Positions 43,653-52,300 of a stretch of 64,000 nt of DNA are shown piece after piece. The notes beneath the pieces were generated by a model. That model was not told the origin of the DNA. It ran no database searches and saw only the letters and a list, made by a program, of their open reading frames with translations. This DNA is from Pelagimonas sp050633425 (GTDB taxonomy: Bacteria; Pseudomonadota; Alphaproteobacteria; Rhodobacterales; Rhodobacteraceae): positions 186,001 through 250,000 of the forward strand of contig NZ_JBOEGM010000008.1 in the NCBI RefSeq assembly GCF_050633425.1, in the 5' to 3' direction. Position numbers and translations under genes: made by a program. The first letter of the stretch is position 1, and the number at the start of each line of letters is the position of its first letter.

Positions 43653-45194
43653 ATGGCAGAACCAGCGCGCAGACGGACCCGTGGCGGTGGCGGAGCAGCC
43701 CGCCGAGCAGAACGCACCGCAGTGAGCATCGAGACCGCCAAATACATTGAGCGCAATATCCCAAACTTTGAGGTATTGAGTGAAGAGGCGCTGGATATCA
43801 TTGAGCACAACGCTGAAACGGTGCTTGAAGAGATCGGTGTCAACTTCGTCGATAACCCAGAAGCACTGCAACGTTGGCGGGATGCCGGGGCTGATGTCCA
43901 AGGCGAACGCGTTCGCCTGCCGCGTGGATTGGCTCGTAAACTCTGTGCAACCGCCCCAAGCCAGTTTACCCAACATGCGCGTGATCCAAGTAAATCCGTG
44001 GTTATCGGCGACAAGAGCCTTGTGCTTGCCCCGGTTTATGGCCCTCCCTTTGTACGGGATGCCGAAGGCGGGCGGCGTTATGCCAAGATGGAAGACTTCA
44101 ACAAGTTTGTGAAACTTGGCTATATGTCGAAATGGCTCCACCACTCCGGTGGGACCGTCTGTGAGCCCACCGACGTGCCGGTGAACAAGCGCCATTTGGA
44201 CATGCTGTTTTCGCATATGACACTGTCCGACAAACCCTTCATGGGATCCGTCACTGCGCCTGAGCGGGCACAAGACAGTGTCGAGATGTGCGAAATCCTG
44301 TTCGGCAAAGAGTTCGTTCAGGAAAACACCGTGATGACCTCGCTCATCAACATCAATTCACCGATGCAATTTGATGATGTGATGATGGGCGCGCTTGAGG
44401 TGTATGCCAGGAACAACCAAGCCTGTATCATTTCGCCCTTTATCGTTGGCGGGGCAATGGCCCCGGTGTCGGTGGCAGGAACTTTGACGCAGGTCTTGGC
44501 CGAAGTTCTGGCGGGGATCGCCTATAGCCAGCTGATCCGTCCCGGTGCGCCGGTGATCTTTGGGGCGTTTGTATCGTCCATTGATATGGGATCAGGTGCT
44601 CCGACCTTTGGCACGCCCGAAGCCGCACATGTTACCTATGGCGCTGGGCAACTGGCGCGGCGGATGGGATTGCCCTATCGCTCGGCCGGTTCATTCTGTG
44701 GATCGAAGCTACCGGACGCACAGGCCGCCTATGAGACCGCGAATTCGCTCAATATGGGGCTGATGTCGGGGGTGAACTTTATGCTGCATTCCTGTGGTTG
44801 GCTGGAAGGCGGTTTGGTGGCGTCGTTTGAGAAGTTTGTCATGGACGCGGATCAACTTGGGACACTGCACGGGTTGGCCAAAGGGGTGTCTGTGGATGAA
44901 AATGCCCAGGCTATGGATGCTATCCGCGAAGTCGGGCCGGGGGGGCACTATCTTGGTTGCGCCCATACGCAGGCCAATTTCAAGGATGCGTTCTGGAAAA
45001 CCGACCTACTGGACTATAAGCCCTATGAGACCTGGTCCGAAGAAGGTGGCCGCGATACGGTCGCTTTGGCCAGCGCTCGGGTGAAATACCTGTTGGACAA
45101 TTACAAACAACCAGCATTGGACCCCGAGATTCTTGCGGCGCTCACAAAGTATGTGGCGGACAAAAAAGCGTCGATGCCCGATAGCTTTACGTGA
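43653..45194 (+). CDS. MttB-family corrinoid methyltransferase, non-pyrrolysine
   Basis: The 513-residue protein belongs to the trimethylamine methyltransferase (MttB) superfamily, which passes methyl groups from quaternary or tertiary amines to a corrinoid protein. It is a TIM barrel with EEALDIIEHNAETVLEEIGV near residue 35 and SGGTVCEPTDVPVNKRHLD, and no in-frame amber codon is present. It is therefore not the pyrrolysine trimethylamine enzyme; glycine betaine, carnitine or proline betaine are known substrates of such relatives. An Arg/Gly-rich N-terminal tail (ARRRTRGGGGAARRAER) is an oddity. ATG 43653 is chosen because it starts this tail. The corrinoid partner is probably the gene at 36 kb. 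Confidence 0.9.
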   Translation: MAEPARRRTRGGGGAARRAERTAVSIETAKYIERNIPNFEVLSEEALDIIEHNAETVLEEIGVNFVDNPEALQRWRDAGADVQGERVRLPRGLARKLCATAPSQFTQHARDPSKSVVIGDKSLVLAPVYGPPFVRDAEGGRRYAKMEDFNKFVKLGYMSKWLHHSGGTVCEPTDVPVNKRHLDMLFSHMTLSDKPFMGSVTAPERAQDSVEMCEILFGKEFVQENTVMTSLININSPMQFDDVMMGALEVYARNNQACIISPFIVGGAMAPVSVAGTLTQVLAEVLAGIAYSQLIRPGAPVIFGAFVSSIDMGSGAPTFGTPEAAHVTYGAGQLARRMGLPYRSAGSFCGSKLPDAQAAYETANSLNMGLMSGVNFMLHSCGWLEGGLVASFEKFVMDADQLGTLHGLAKGVSVDENAQAMDAIREVGPGGHYLGCAHTQANFKDAFWKTDLLDYKPYETWSEEGGRDTVALASARVKYLLDNYKQPALDPEILAALTKYVADKKASMPDSFT

Positions 45195-45234
45195 CAGCTT
45201 TACGTGACCGCATTTTGTGACCGTATTTTGTGAC
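45183..45234. repeat. Four 13-bp tandem units over the methyltransferase stop codon
   Basis: Two exact copies of AGCTTTACGTGAC (45183-45208) are followed by CGCATTTTGTGAC and CGTATTTTGTGAC (45209-45234). All share TTTxxGTGAC at 13-bp spacing. The gene's TGA lies in the first unit. It looks like slippage duplication. Confidence 0.75.
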
Positions 45235-45289
45235 CGCGTTAGGCGATTGCGGCACCTGACTGCCAGCGCGTCATTCTCTTGAACATCCG

Positions 45290-45320
45290 GCGGGCGGCCC
45301 TGTGTATTGGGCGCGCCCGT
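45290..45320. terminator. Hairpin downstream of the methyltransferase gene
   Basis: GGGCGGCCC-tgtgtatt-GGGCGCGCCC can fold into a GC-rich stem with a one-base bulge. No T run follows, so it is a stable hairpin rather than a proven intrinsic terminator. Confidence 0.4.
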
Positions 45321-45368
45321 CTGGCCCTGTCACCCTCTCGTTTATGAGTATGGGGTGGTCTTGTGTGG

Positions 45369-45659
45369 TTAGGACGATTGGGTTTCACGCAGAACGCGGG
45401 CTTCACCCATCATCGCCACCAGAATTTCGACATGTCGACTCACTGAATATCCCGAATCGTTTCCACGGCGTCGATCATTAAGATCGGCCTCAATTTCCAT
45501 AAGCTTCATTAAAGCTGCGCCCGGGCGTGGAAGGTTACCATATCCTAAAAGTCGGTGAAGATGTGGGTTCCGGCGGTAATCCTGTGCGCCAATACGTGCG
45601 GCACGAATAAGAAGGCGTGGGCGGCGCAAGTCGTTGAGAATGCTTAGAATATCTTTCAT
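45369..45659 (-). CDS. DUF6477-family protein
   Basis: The 96-residue protein is Arg- and Leu-rich and mostly helical: ILNDLRRPRLLIRAARIGAQDYRR, then LPRPGAALMKLMEIEADLNDRRR and RHVEILVAMMGEAR. It fits DUF6477, a short family confined largely to Rhodobacterales. A GGAG site precedes the ATG. It is divergent from the DUF6456 gene, 234 bp apart. In Rhodobacter the small neighbour of the gafA activator gene has been tied to GTA control; equating this gene with it is my inference. Confidence 0.72.
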   Translation of the reverse strand: MKDILSILNDLRRPRLLIRAARIGAQDYRRNPHLHRLLGYGNLPRPGAALMKLMEIEADLNDRRRGNDSGYSVSRHVEILVAMMGEARVLRETQSS

Positions 45660-45797
45660 GTCTGCTCTCCGAGGTTTCGTGATTCTTGGGAAACACTCTC
45701 ACAAGTTGAGCTCTGTTGCGTTGCACACGCGCGGTGCGTTCGCTGGGGTTAGAAACGTTTAGAATTTGGGCGCAATGATGGCATTTGTGCGACTTTG

Positions 45798-45812
45798 TTA
45801 ACCTAGCAGTAA
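45798..45812 (+). promoter_or_regulatory. CtrA-box candidate between DUF6477 and DUF6456
   Basis: TTAA-CCTAGCA-GTAA matches the CtrA consensus TTAA-N7-TTAA at seven of eight fixed bases, and the left half reads TTAACC. It lies about 80 bp before the DUF6456 ATG and could serve either divergent gene. Confidence 0.45.
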
Positions 45813-45892
45813 TGTACACACGTCTAGGTTGCGACTTGTCCCCATGGGGATAAATCTGTGGAAAACGGCCAAAAATAACGGGAATACGCAAG

Positions 45893-47023
45893 ATGGGCGA
45901 CGTGAATATGCACAGTGCAGTGATGGGGCTCCCCAAGTGGGTGCCAGACGCCGCGCGGGTCTATCTTGCGCATACTGAAAAGGGATGCACGATCCGCGAA
46001 TTGGCGCGTCAGGCCGGATGCCACGCCTCTACGGTTCTGCGTCAGGTCCGTCGGATCGAAACACGGCGTGACGATCCGCTTGTGGATGCCGCCCTGCGCA
46101 ATTTGGGCCAACCCATTGAGACCAAGTCACTTGATACAAAGATTGCGGCGATACATGTCGGAAAGGACACGGATATGATGACCGCGGCCAAACTTCCCCA
46201 AACACCACCAGATGAAACAACTCTGACACGTGAAGCGCGTCGGGTTTTGCGACGTCTCTGTGAAAGCGGCGCGGTCTTGGCTGTTGCTGCGGAAATGGAC
46301 AAGGCTGTTGTGGTGCGTGACACAGGTGATGGTGGTAGCACCAGAACCGCCGTTGTCGACGCCCCGATCGCCGAGGCCATGGCGCTTCAGGATTGGATTG
46401 CCTGCGATTCACCGGGCCGCATTTCACGCTACCGGATTACATCAACGGGGCGCGCTGCGTTGAACCGGATGGTGGCCGAGCAAGAAAACAAAGTGCGTGG
46501 GTTTGCCGAGGCACAGGCCGGATTTGACACGGGCCGTGCGGCCGAAGCCGCTTTGGAAGAGGTTGAGCGCGACCCGCGCGTGCGTAAAGGGCGCTATTTG
46601 CTGGCCGAAAGCCCTTTGACGGCCTTGGCGCGGCGCAAGGACAAAGAAGGCACAGCCTTTTTGTCAGACGAATTGGTTGCGGCGGGTGAACGGCTCCGCG
46701 AGGATTTTGAACTGGCGCAAATGGGGCCTCGGCTTACCCAGAATTGGGACGAGTTTCTCACTTCGGACGAGAGCAGCTCAAACGGCGAAGGCGCAGGCAC
46801 CGACGCCGCACAGACGCGCTTGCAAGCGGCTCTCCGGGATCTGGGGCCAGGTTTGGGCGATGTGGCCCTGCGCTGCTGTTGCTATCTCGAAGGCCTTGAG
46901 ACCACAGAAAAGCGTCTGGGCTGGTCGGCCCGGTCTGGCAAGGTTGTTTTGCGTATCGCGCTGCAGCGCCTTCGTCGCCACTATGAAGAGCTGGCTGCGC
47001 ATGGCGGCGATTTGGTCGGATAA
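45893..47023 (+). CDS. DUF6456 helix-turn-helix protein, candidate GTA activator (GafA-like)
   Basis: The 376-residue protein has an N-terminal helix-turn-helix (KGCTIRELARQAGCHASTVLRQVRRIE, about residues 28-55), a middle region with MarR-like winged features (VLRRLCESGAVLAVAAEMD, then ISRYRITSTGRAAL, residues about 105-190), and a C-terminal DUF6456 segment. In that segment GDVALRCCCYLEGLETTEKRLGW and VVLRIALQRLRRHY resemble sigma-factor region 4. GafA of Rhodobacter, which activates gene transfer agent genes, is described as having a DNA-binding N-terminus and a sigma-like C-terminus. The fit is suggestive but unproven. ATG 45893 has weak GGGA upstream; ATG 45908 is possible. Confidence 0.75.
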   Translation: MGDVNMHSAVMGLPKWVPDAARVYLAHTEKGCTIRELARQAGCHASTVLRQVRRIETRRDDPLVDAALRNLGQPIETKSLDTKIAAIHVGKDTDMMTAAKLPQTPPDETTLTREARRVLRRLCESGAVLAVAAEMDKAVVVRDTGDGGSTRTAVVDAPIAEAMALQDWIACDSPGRISRYRITSTGRAALNRMVAEQENKVRGFAEAQAGFDTGRAAEAALEEVERDPRVRKGRYLLAESPLTALARRKDKEGTAFLSDELVAAGERLREDFELAQMGPRLTQNWDEFLTSDESSSNGEGAGTDAAQTRLQAALRDLGPGLGDVALRCCCYLEGLETTEKRLGWSARSGKVVLRIALQRLRRHYEELAAHGGDLVG

Positions 47024-47045
47024 CTCAGCAAGCTGCCGAAAAGAA

Positions 47046-47080
47046 AAGGCCCGCCGAATTGGCGGGCCTCTTTGTTTTGA
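47046..47080. terminator. Terminator between the DUF6456 and peroxiredoxin genes
   Basis: AGGCCCGCC-GAATT-GGCGGGCCT is followed by CTTTGTTTT, with A residues before it. The perfect nine-pair stem can act for both convergent genes. Confidence 0.88.
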
Positions 47081-47092
47081 ATACCAAGCGGA

Positions 47093-47638
47093 TTAGGCTG
47101 CTGAGGCAGCTTTTTCTTCCAGATGCTTCATCACGTTTTCAGGGCTGGAAACGCCATAGGGATCTTCGCCATGGTTGTCGGAAAGGCCGGGCTCTTCGAA
47201 CCAGGCTTCGATTTGACCATCGTTAATGATGGCGGCATAGCGCCAGCTGCGCATGCCAAAGCCCAGGTTATCCTTGGCCACCAGCATGCCCATTTTGCGG
47301 CTGAATTCACCGGAGCCATCGGGAATCACTTTGACGTTTTCCAGATCTTGGCTCTGAGCCCATTTGTTCATCACAAAGCTGTCGTTCACGGACAGGCAGT
47401 AAATGTCGTCGATACCGTGTTTTGCAAAATCCGCCGCGCCTTTTTCAAAGCCGGGCAGTTGGTAAGTCGAGCATGTTGGCGTGAAGGCACCGGGCAGCGA
47501 AAACAGGATAACGCGCTTGCCTTTGAAGTAATCGGCGGTGGTCATGTCCTGCCAGCGGAACGGGTTGTCGCCGCCAATGCTTTCGTCGCGAACGCGGGTG
47601 TGGAAGGTCACTTCGGGGAGGGTAAAACCAGCTTTCAT
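47093..47638 (-). CDS. Peroxiredoxin, Prx5-type
   Basis: The 181-residue protein reduces hydrogen and organic peroxides. The peroxidatic Cys is in FSLPGAFTPTCSTYQLPGF near residue 50, the pattern of the glutathione- or glutaredoxin-linked Prx5 group. KYAAII-type region (RSWRYAAIINDGQIEAWF) is also typical. ATG 47638 is chosen because the family starts there, with AAGGTG upstream. It is divergent from lipA; no linked reductase is seen. Confidence 0.92.
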   Translation of the reverse strand: MKAGFTLPEVTFHTRVRDESIGGDNPFRWQDMTTADYFKGKRVILFSLPGAFTPTCSTYQLPGFEKGAADFAKHGIDDIYCLSVNDSFVMNKWAQSQDLENVKVIPDGSGEFSRKMGMLVAKDNLGFGMRSWRYAAIINDGQIEAWFEEPGLSDNHGEDPYGVSSPENVMKHLEEKAASAA

Positions 47639-47912
47639 CGGGCACCTTTGAGAGTTTGGAATGTTTCTAAACGCGAGGTACCCAAGCCACGCGCGAGTCG
47701 CAAGAGGATTTGGGGCATTTGCGACATCGCTTTGAAAACGCATGGCGGCAATTCGCAGCACACAAGGCTAAAATCCTATATTTGGCTGAGGCGCAGGGGG
47801 AACTCGCTACATTTGGGGATGCGCCGCTGAATTCTCAGCTAAGCTTCACTGGAAAAACCCCCTGCAACTCCGTATTAGTTACGGAACGTAAATCCTTCGC
47901 GGGGAAAAATCT

Positions 47913-48863
47913 GTGCGTGATCTCAAAATTCCATCCGAGCGACATCCTGAAAAGGCGCATCGCCCGGACAATGCTCAGCCCAAGAAACCATCGTGGATTC
48001 GGGTCAAGGCTCCGGGCGGCGAAGGCTATAACACCACGCGCCGCATCATGCGTGAACACAAGCTGTCAACGGTTTGCGAAGAGGCGAGCTGTCCAAATGC
48101 CGGCGAATGTTGGAGCCAAGGCCACGCCACCATGATGATCATGGGCGAGATTTGTACCCGCGGCTGTACCTTTTGTAACGTTGCAACCGGCAAGCCAGAT
48201 ACGCTTGACGCCTTTGAACCGGGTCGGGTTGCGGATGCGGTCAATAAGCTGGGGCTCAACCATGTTGTGATCACTTCGGTTGACCGCGACGACCTGAAAG
48301 ATGGCGGTGCAGAGCATTTTGCCCAGACCATTCGTGCGATTCGGCACCGATCCCCCGACACCACCATCGAAATCCTGACGCCTGATTTCCTGAAATGTTC
48401 CGACGATGTGTTGAATATCGTCGTCGAGGCGCGCCCGGATGTGTTCAACCACAACCTTGAAACCGTGCCGGGCCTGTATCCGACCGTGCGCCCCGGTGCC
48501 CGCTACTTCCACAGTCTTCGTTTGCTTCAGCGCGTCAAGGAACAGGACCCGTCGATTTTCACAAAATCGGGCATTATGGTCGGGCTTGGGGAAGATCGCC
48601 AGGGCGTTAACCAGGTCATGGATGACATGCGCGCCGCTGACATCGATTTTCTGACCATCGGTCAATATCTCCAACCGACCCCGAAACACCACGTGGTGGA
48701 TCGTTTTGTGACCCCGGAAGAATTCAAAGCCTATGAAACAACGGCCTTTGGCAAAGGGTTTCTTATGGTTTCGGCAACACCTCTGACGCGGTCAAGCTAT
48801 CATGCTGGTGATGATTTCGCCCGTTTGCGCAAGGCGCGGGAAGACAAACTCGGCCAAGCGTAA
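47913..48863 (+). CDS. lipA: Lipoyl synthase
   Basis: The 316-residue radical SAM enzyme inserts two sulfurs into octanoyl groups on E2 and GcvH proteins. Both clusters are visible: the auxiliary CEEASCPNAGECW near residue 53 and the radical SAM CTRGCTFCNV near residue 80. The RSSYHAGD-type end (TRSSYHAGDDF) also fits. The start is a GTG with GGGGA eight bases upstream. A strong terminator follows, shared with the cytochrome genes. Confidence 0.96.
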   Translation: MRDLKIPSERHPEKAHRPDNAQPKKPSWIRVKAPGGEGYNTTRRIMREHKLSTVCEEASCPNAGECWSQGHATMMIMGEICTRGCTFCNVATGKPDTLDAFEPGRVADAVNKLGLNHVVITSVDRDDLKDGGAEHFAQTIRAIRHRSPDTTIEILTPDFLKCSDDVLNIVVEARPDVFNHNLETVPGLYPTVRPGARYFHSLRLLQRVKEQDPSIFTKSGIMVGLGEDRQGVNQVMDDMRAADIDFLTIGQYLQPTPKHHVVDRFVTPEEFKAYETTAFGKGFLMVSATPLTRSSYHAGDDFARLRKAREDKLGQA

Positions 48864-48933
48864 CGCGTCTGGCCCAGTTCAGGCTGATAAGTTGCGGAGA
48901 AAGCGGCGGCTTGGCTGCCATTTGTAACGAAAA

Positions 48934-48972
48934 TGTGGGGATAGGGTGTAGCCCTGTCCCCACAGTGTTTTT
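48934..48972. terminator. Terminator after lipA
   Basis: TGTGGGGATAGGG-tgtag-CCCTGTCCCCACA is a 13-pair stem (one G-U) followed by GTTTTTAG. It ends lipA and overlaps the end of the convergent cytochrome gene. Confidence 0.88.
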
Positions 48973-49867
48973 AGTAGCCGTCCGACTCCGTGCCCGGTGC
49001 GGGCAGGGCCTTGATATAGGCGGCAACGGCATTGCGATCTTCGGCGCTCAGATGGGCAAAGTTTTCAACAACTTCGGCCATATGTCCGCCGACACTATCG
49101 TAATCAGGCGTAAAACCGGATTCGAGATAGTAAGCCACATCTTCCGCCGACCAAGTGAGCTTGTCTGGTGTCAACGCTGGGATTGTCCCTTTGCCCGATG
49201 GGTCGGGGGCTCCGGCCATCCAACGTGAGGTATCCAACCCGCCAAGCACATTGCGCGGTGTATGGCACTCAGCACAATGGGCCTGAGCTTCGGCCAGATA
49301 CCGGCCACGTTCCAAATCGGCGGGAACATCCATCACGTATTCATCGTTAAAGAACAAAAGCTTCCAGCCCCCCAATGACCGGCGGATGTTAAACGGAAAT
49401 CCGACATCATGGGGTTTGGATGGGGTGGCATCCGCAGGCAGGCTTTGCAAATAGGCAAACAAATCAGCGACGTCCTGATCGGACATTTTGTTATAGGCAT
49501 TATAGGGGAAGGCCGGATAATAATGCTGGCCTTTTGGGGATACCCCGCGTGTCACCGCATTGGCCAAATCTTCGAGCGTCCAACCGCCGATTCCATGTTC
49601 AGGATCAGGCGAGATATTGGGCGCATAAAATGTCCCAAAATCGGAAGGAAAGGCCATGCCGCCCGCCAAGACCAGCTTGTCTTCGGCACCCGGAACATGG
49701 TGGCACGATGCGCAACCCGATGCGGTAAAAGCTTTTTCCCCGGCGGCAATATCACCGGTCAAAGATGCAAAACGCTCTGGCGCGACCCGATCCGGGGCGG
49801 TGAGCCAAAGGCCTATCGCAACGCCGACAATGGCCGCTGCGATAAGCAATTTCAAAACGGCGCGCAT
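48971..49867 (-). CDS. Membrane-anchored dihaem cytochrome c
   Basis: The 298-residue protein has an N-terminal anchor helix (VLKLLIAAAIVGVAIGLWL) and two class I cytochrome domains. The haem sites are CASCH near residues 52-56 and CAECH near residue 203. Later Met residues (for example MAFPSDFGTFY, and EYVMDVPADL) are possible sixth ligands. It faces the periplasm and should carry electrons. It starts right after the stop of the c556-like gene, so they form one unit. The partner dehydrogenase or oxidase is not apparent. Confidence 0.88.
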   Translation of the reverse strand: MRAVLKLLIAAAIVGVAIGLWLTAPDRVAPERFASLTGDIAAGEKAFTASGCASCHHVPGAEDKLVLAGGMAFPSDFGTFYAPNISPDPEHGIGGWTLEDLANAVTRGVSPKGQHYYPAFPYNAYNKMSDQDVADLFAYLQSLPADATPSKPHDVGFPFNIRRSLGGWKLLFFNDEYVMDVPADLERGRYLAEAQAHCAECHTPRNVLGGLDTSRWMAGAPDPSGKGTIPALTPDKLTWSAEDVAYYLESGFTPDYDSVGGHMAEVVENFAHLSAEDRNAVAAYIKALPAPGTESDGY

Positions 49868-50332
49868 TTACTTGGGCGCGCGATAGGTGTCGTGGCACCC
49901 TTTGCAGGAACCGCCGAGCTTGCCCATGTTTGGCCCGATCTTGTCTTTTCCCATACCGGCAGCGGCTTGCATGGCTTTGGCAGCTTCACCAAAGGCCGCC
50001 CAGTTGCCCATCGCGTCTTCAACATTGTCCCACATGGCGGGCAGGGCGCGGGTGCCTTCGATTGACATATTGTCAGTTCCAGCCGGCCACATCGGCGCTT
50101 GGTTGATCATCGAAACCGCAACCAACGCGTCGGCAGCAGCCTGAGCGGCTTCGGCGTCATACTCGACCTGACCCTTGGCCATTCCGCCCAGAATACCCAA
50201 GTTTAGTGCCATGATGTTGAATTGACCCTGACGTGCTTTGACGGCTTGTGGGACGTCGGCCATGGCTGTTGCGGTGAAAGCAGTCGTGGCGAGCGAGGCC
50301 AGAACGGCGACGGTGGCGAAAGACTTTTTCAT
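49868..50332 (-). CDS. Cytochrome c' / c556-type protein
   Basis: The 154-residue precursor has a signal peptide (MKKSFATVAVLASLATTAFTATAMA) and a four-helix cytochrome c' body. The haem site CKGCHDTYR is near the C-terminus (about residue 145), as in class II cytochromes c. An N-terminal Arg/Gln/Met region (KARQGQFNIMALN) fits c556. ATG 50332 has GGGAGA upstream. It should be periplasmic and may bind NO or transfer electrons. Translation probably runs directly into the dihaem gene. Confidence 0.9.
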   Translation of the reverse strand: MKKSFATVAVLASLATTAFTATAMADVPQAVKARQGQFNIMALNLGILGGMAKGQVEYDAEAAQAAADALVAVSMINQAPMWPAGTDNMSIEGTRALPAMWDNVEDAMGNWAAFGEAAKAMQAAAGMGKDKIGPNMGKLGGSCKGCHDTYRAPK

Positions 50333-50478
50333 TGGTATCTCCCTGTTTTCAGTAGGCCCCATCATAATATGCATTGGCAAAGTGACAATCCTATACTGAA
50401 TCCCCTCACTTGACCTGCGTGCCAATCTGTGGGTGCTTTGGAGCTGACAGTGAATTTGATTATTGGATTGGAGGGGCC

Positions 50479-51390
50479 ATGCGCCTTTTGACTTTGGTAT
50501 TGGCGGCGTTTCCGTGTTTTGGGTGGGCTGACATGTCAGCTGATTTATCCGCGGCGCGCGATCAGTATTTATCGGGCAATTACAGCGAAATATGGCCCGT
50601 TGTTCAAGCTGAAGCAGAGGCCGGAGACCCGGTGGCTCAAAACATGCTTGGCGCGGCTTTGACGACCCGCGACAGTTCCAAGGGATTGCCCTATGATCCC
50701 AAGGCGGGTTTGGCGTGGTATGAACGCGCCGCAGCGCAGGGTTTTGAAAAATCTGTCTACAATCTCGCCTTGTTTTGGCAAACCGATCACGAAGGGTTTA
50801 CCGCCGATTATGAGCTGTCACGGGCATTGGCTGAAAAAGTGACGGACATGGGCTACAGTCACGGCCCTAATTTGATCGCCGATATGTTTTATCAGGGTAA
50901 GGGCACTGACAAGGATCTGCACAAGGCGTTTATTCACTACAAACATGCGGCCGATTTGGGGTCTTATGTCGGCCTGCGTGCGGTCGGATACGCGTATTTT
51001 CACGGCGAAGGTGTCGAGCGTGACATCACGTTGGTGCGTGAGTATCTGGATCGCGCGGTGGCCGCAGGTGATACGCGATCCATCCCGGATCTGGCCTACT
51101 TGTATGAAGGCGACGAAGGCATTCAGGCCGACCCGCTCCGAGCCTATCTTTTGTATCGTTACGGCGTAGAGATGGGGAATGGCAAGGCGGCGCTTTGGCT
51201 CGCAAATTTTGCGACGGATGAGCGGTTTGACGGTGTCTGGCGGGATGTGGTCAAGGGCTATGGCTATTGCCTTAAGGCACTGGAATTGGAGTATGATTTG
51301 GACAACACCAAGGATGCTTGTGCAGAAATGGCCGCCACTCTTTCACCCTCAGATCAAGATGCGGCACGTCACTTTGCAGAGGGTCTTTGA
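50479..51390 (+). CDS. Exported Sel1-repeat protein
   Basis: The 303-residue protein has a signal peptide (MRLLTLVLAAFPCFGWA). Sel1-like repeats follow across about residues 35-270, each with the AxxxLGxxYxxG / AxxWYxxAAxxG pattern, e.g. GLAWYERAAAQGFEKSVYNLA, FIHYKHAADLGSYVGLRAVGYAYFHGEG. Such alpha-solenoid repeats mediate protein contacts in the periplasm. GGAGGGG precedes the ATG at 50479. The partner is unknown. Confidence 0.85.
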   Translation: MRLLTLVLAAFPCFGWADMSADLSAARDQYLSGNYSEIWPVVQAEAEAGDPVAQNMLGAALTTRDSSKGLPYDPKAGLAWYERAAAQGFEKSVYNLALFWQTDHEGFTADYELSRALAEKVTDMGYSHGPNLIADMFYQGKGTDKDLHKAFIHYKHAADLGSYVGLRAVGYAYFHGEGVERDITLVREYLDRAVAAGDTRSIPDLAYLYEGDEGIQADPLRAYLLYRYGVEMGNGKAALWLANFATDERFDGVWRDVVKGYGYCLKALELEYDLDNTKDACAEMAATLSPSDQDAARHFAEGL

Positions 51391-51428
51391 TCCGGGCACC
51401 AAGTAGGAACAGCTTGAAACTCGCCTGC

Positions 51429-51462
51429 TCAAAAGGCCGGGTCAAAAGGTGACGTCAAAAGG
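51429..51462. repeat. Three TCAAAAGG repeats at 13-bp spacing
   Basis: TCAAAAGG occurs at 51429, 51442 and 51455 with 5-bp spacers, just past the Sel1 gene. It could be a short tandem repeat or a regulator-binding array. Nothing else is seen in the 266-bp gap. Confidence 0.5.
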
Positions 51463-51656
51463 CGGGGCGAACCATGGCCTATAGGAACAAATGGTTCCCC
51501 CGGTCTTAGGGGCGCAGAAAAGACAAACCGAGAAACCCAAATCCCGCTATGGGCGCACCGCCGTTGGCAGGCTGAATAGCGCATGTCGACATCGGTGAAC
51601 GCCGGAACGCCCGGTGTATTGAGGCGCGGGGTGTTTATTGACCACCCATGGCAGAC

Positions 51657-52205
51657 TTAGCCGCTCTGATCCTCAAAGCGCACTTTGCCAATAAAAGGTA
51701 AGTTGCGGTTTCGCTGTGCGTAATCAATCCCGTATCCGACGACAAATTCATCAGGGATTTCAAAACCGATCCAATCCGCGCGGATGTCCACTTCGCGCCG
51801 CGTGGGTTTGTCTAGCAATGCAATGGTACGCAACCGCGCCGGAGCCCGGCTTTCCAGCAGGTGAATCACGTGGTTCAGCGTGTGGCCCGTATCGACAATG
51901 TCTTCGACCAATAAAACATCGCGCCCTTCAATCGGACCGCGCAAGTCTTTGAGAATACGGACTTCTCGGCTAGATTCCATTGCGTTTCCGTAGGAGGAGG
52001 CTTCTAAGAAATCCACCTCAACCGGCAGGTCCAATTCGCGCACAAGATCGGCGATAAACACAAATGACCCGCGCAAAAGGCCAACCACATAGAGCTTATC
52101 CGTTTTTGCAAAATCACGTTGAATTTCGCGGCTAAGCTCTTCGATCCGGGCGGCAATCGCTTTGGCCGAGATCATTTCATCTACGACATATGGACGCTTT
52201 GTCAT
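51657..52205 (-). CDS. hpt: Hypoxanthine phosphoribosyltransferase
   Basis: The 182-residue enzyme salvages hypoxanthine (and guanine) with PRPP. It shows VVGLLRGSFVFIADLVREL near residue 40, the PRPP motif VLLVEDIVDTGHTL near residue 100, and DEFVVGYGIDY near the end. ATG 52205 is the natural start. It is divergent from the COQ10-like gene, with 95 bp between the starts. Confidence 0.95.
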   Translation of the reverse strand: MTKRPYVVDEMISAKAIAARIEELSREIQRDFAKTDKLYVVGLLRGSFVFIADLVRELDLPVEVDFLEASSYGNAMESSREVRILKDLRGPIEGRDVLLVEDIVDTGHTLNHVIHLLESRAPARLRTIALLDKPTRREVDIRADWIGFEIPDEFVVGYGIDYAQRNRNLPFIGKVRFEDQSG

Positions 52206-52300
52206 GGCTCGACCCTTGTATTTTCTGCCTTGGCATACGACATGTGCCGCGCACACTACGGCCCCAACCGCCGTACCCCAATCACCCGACCGAGGGCAAG

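Noticed and set aside
45290..45320. Intrinsic terminator after the MttB-family gene
   Set aside because: The hairpin is strong but has no T run; kept only as a low-confidence hairpin.
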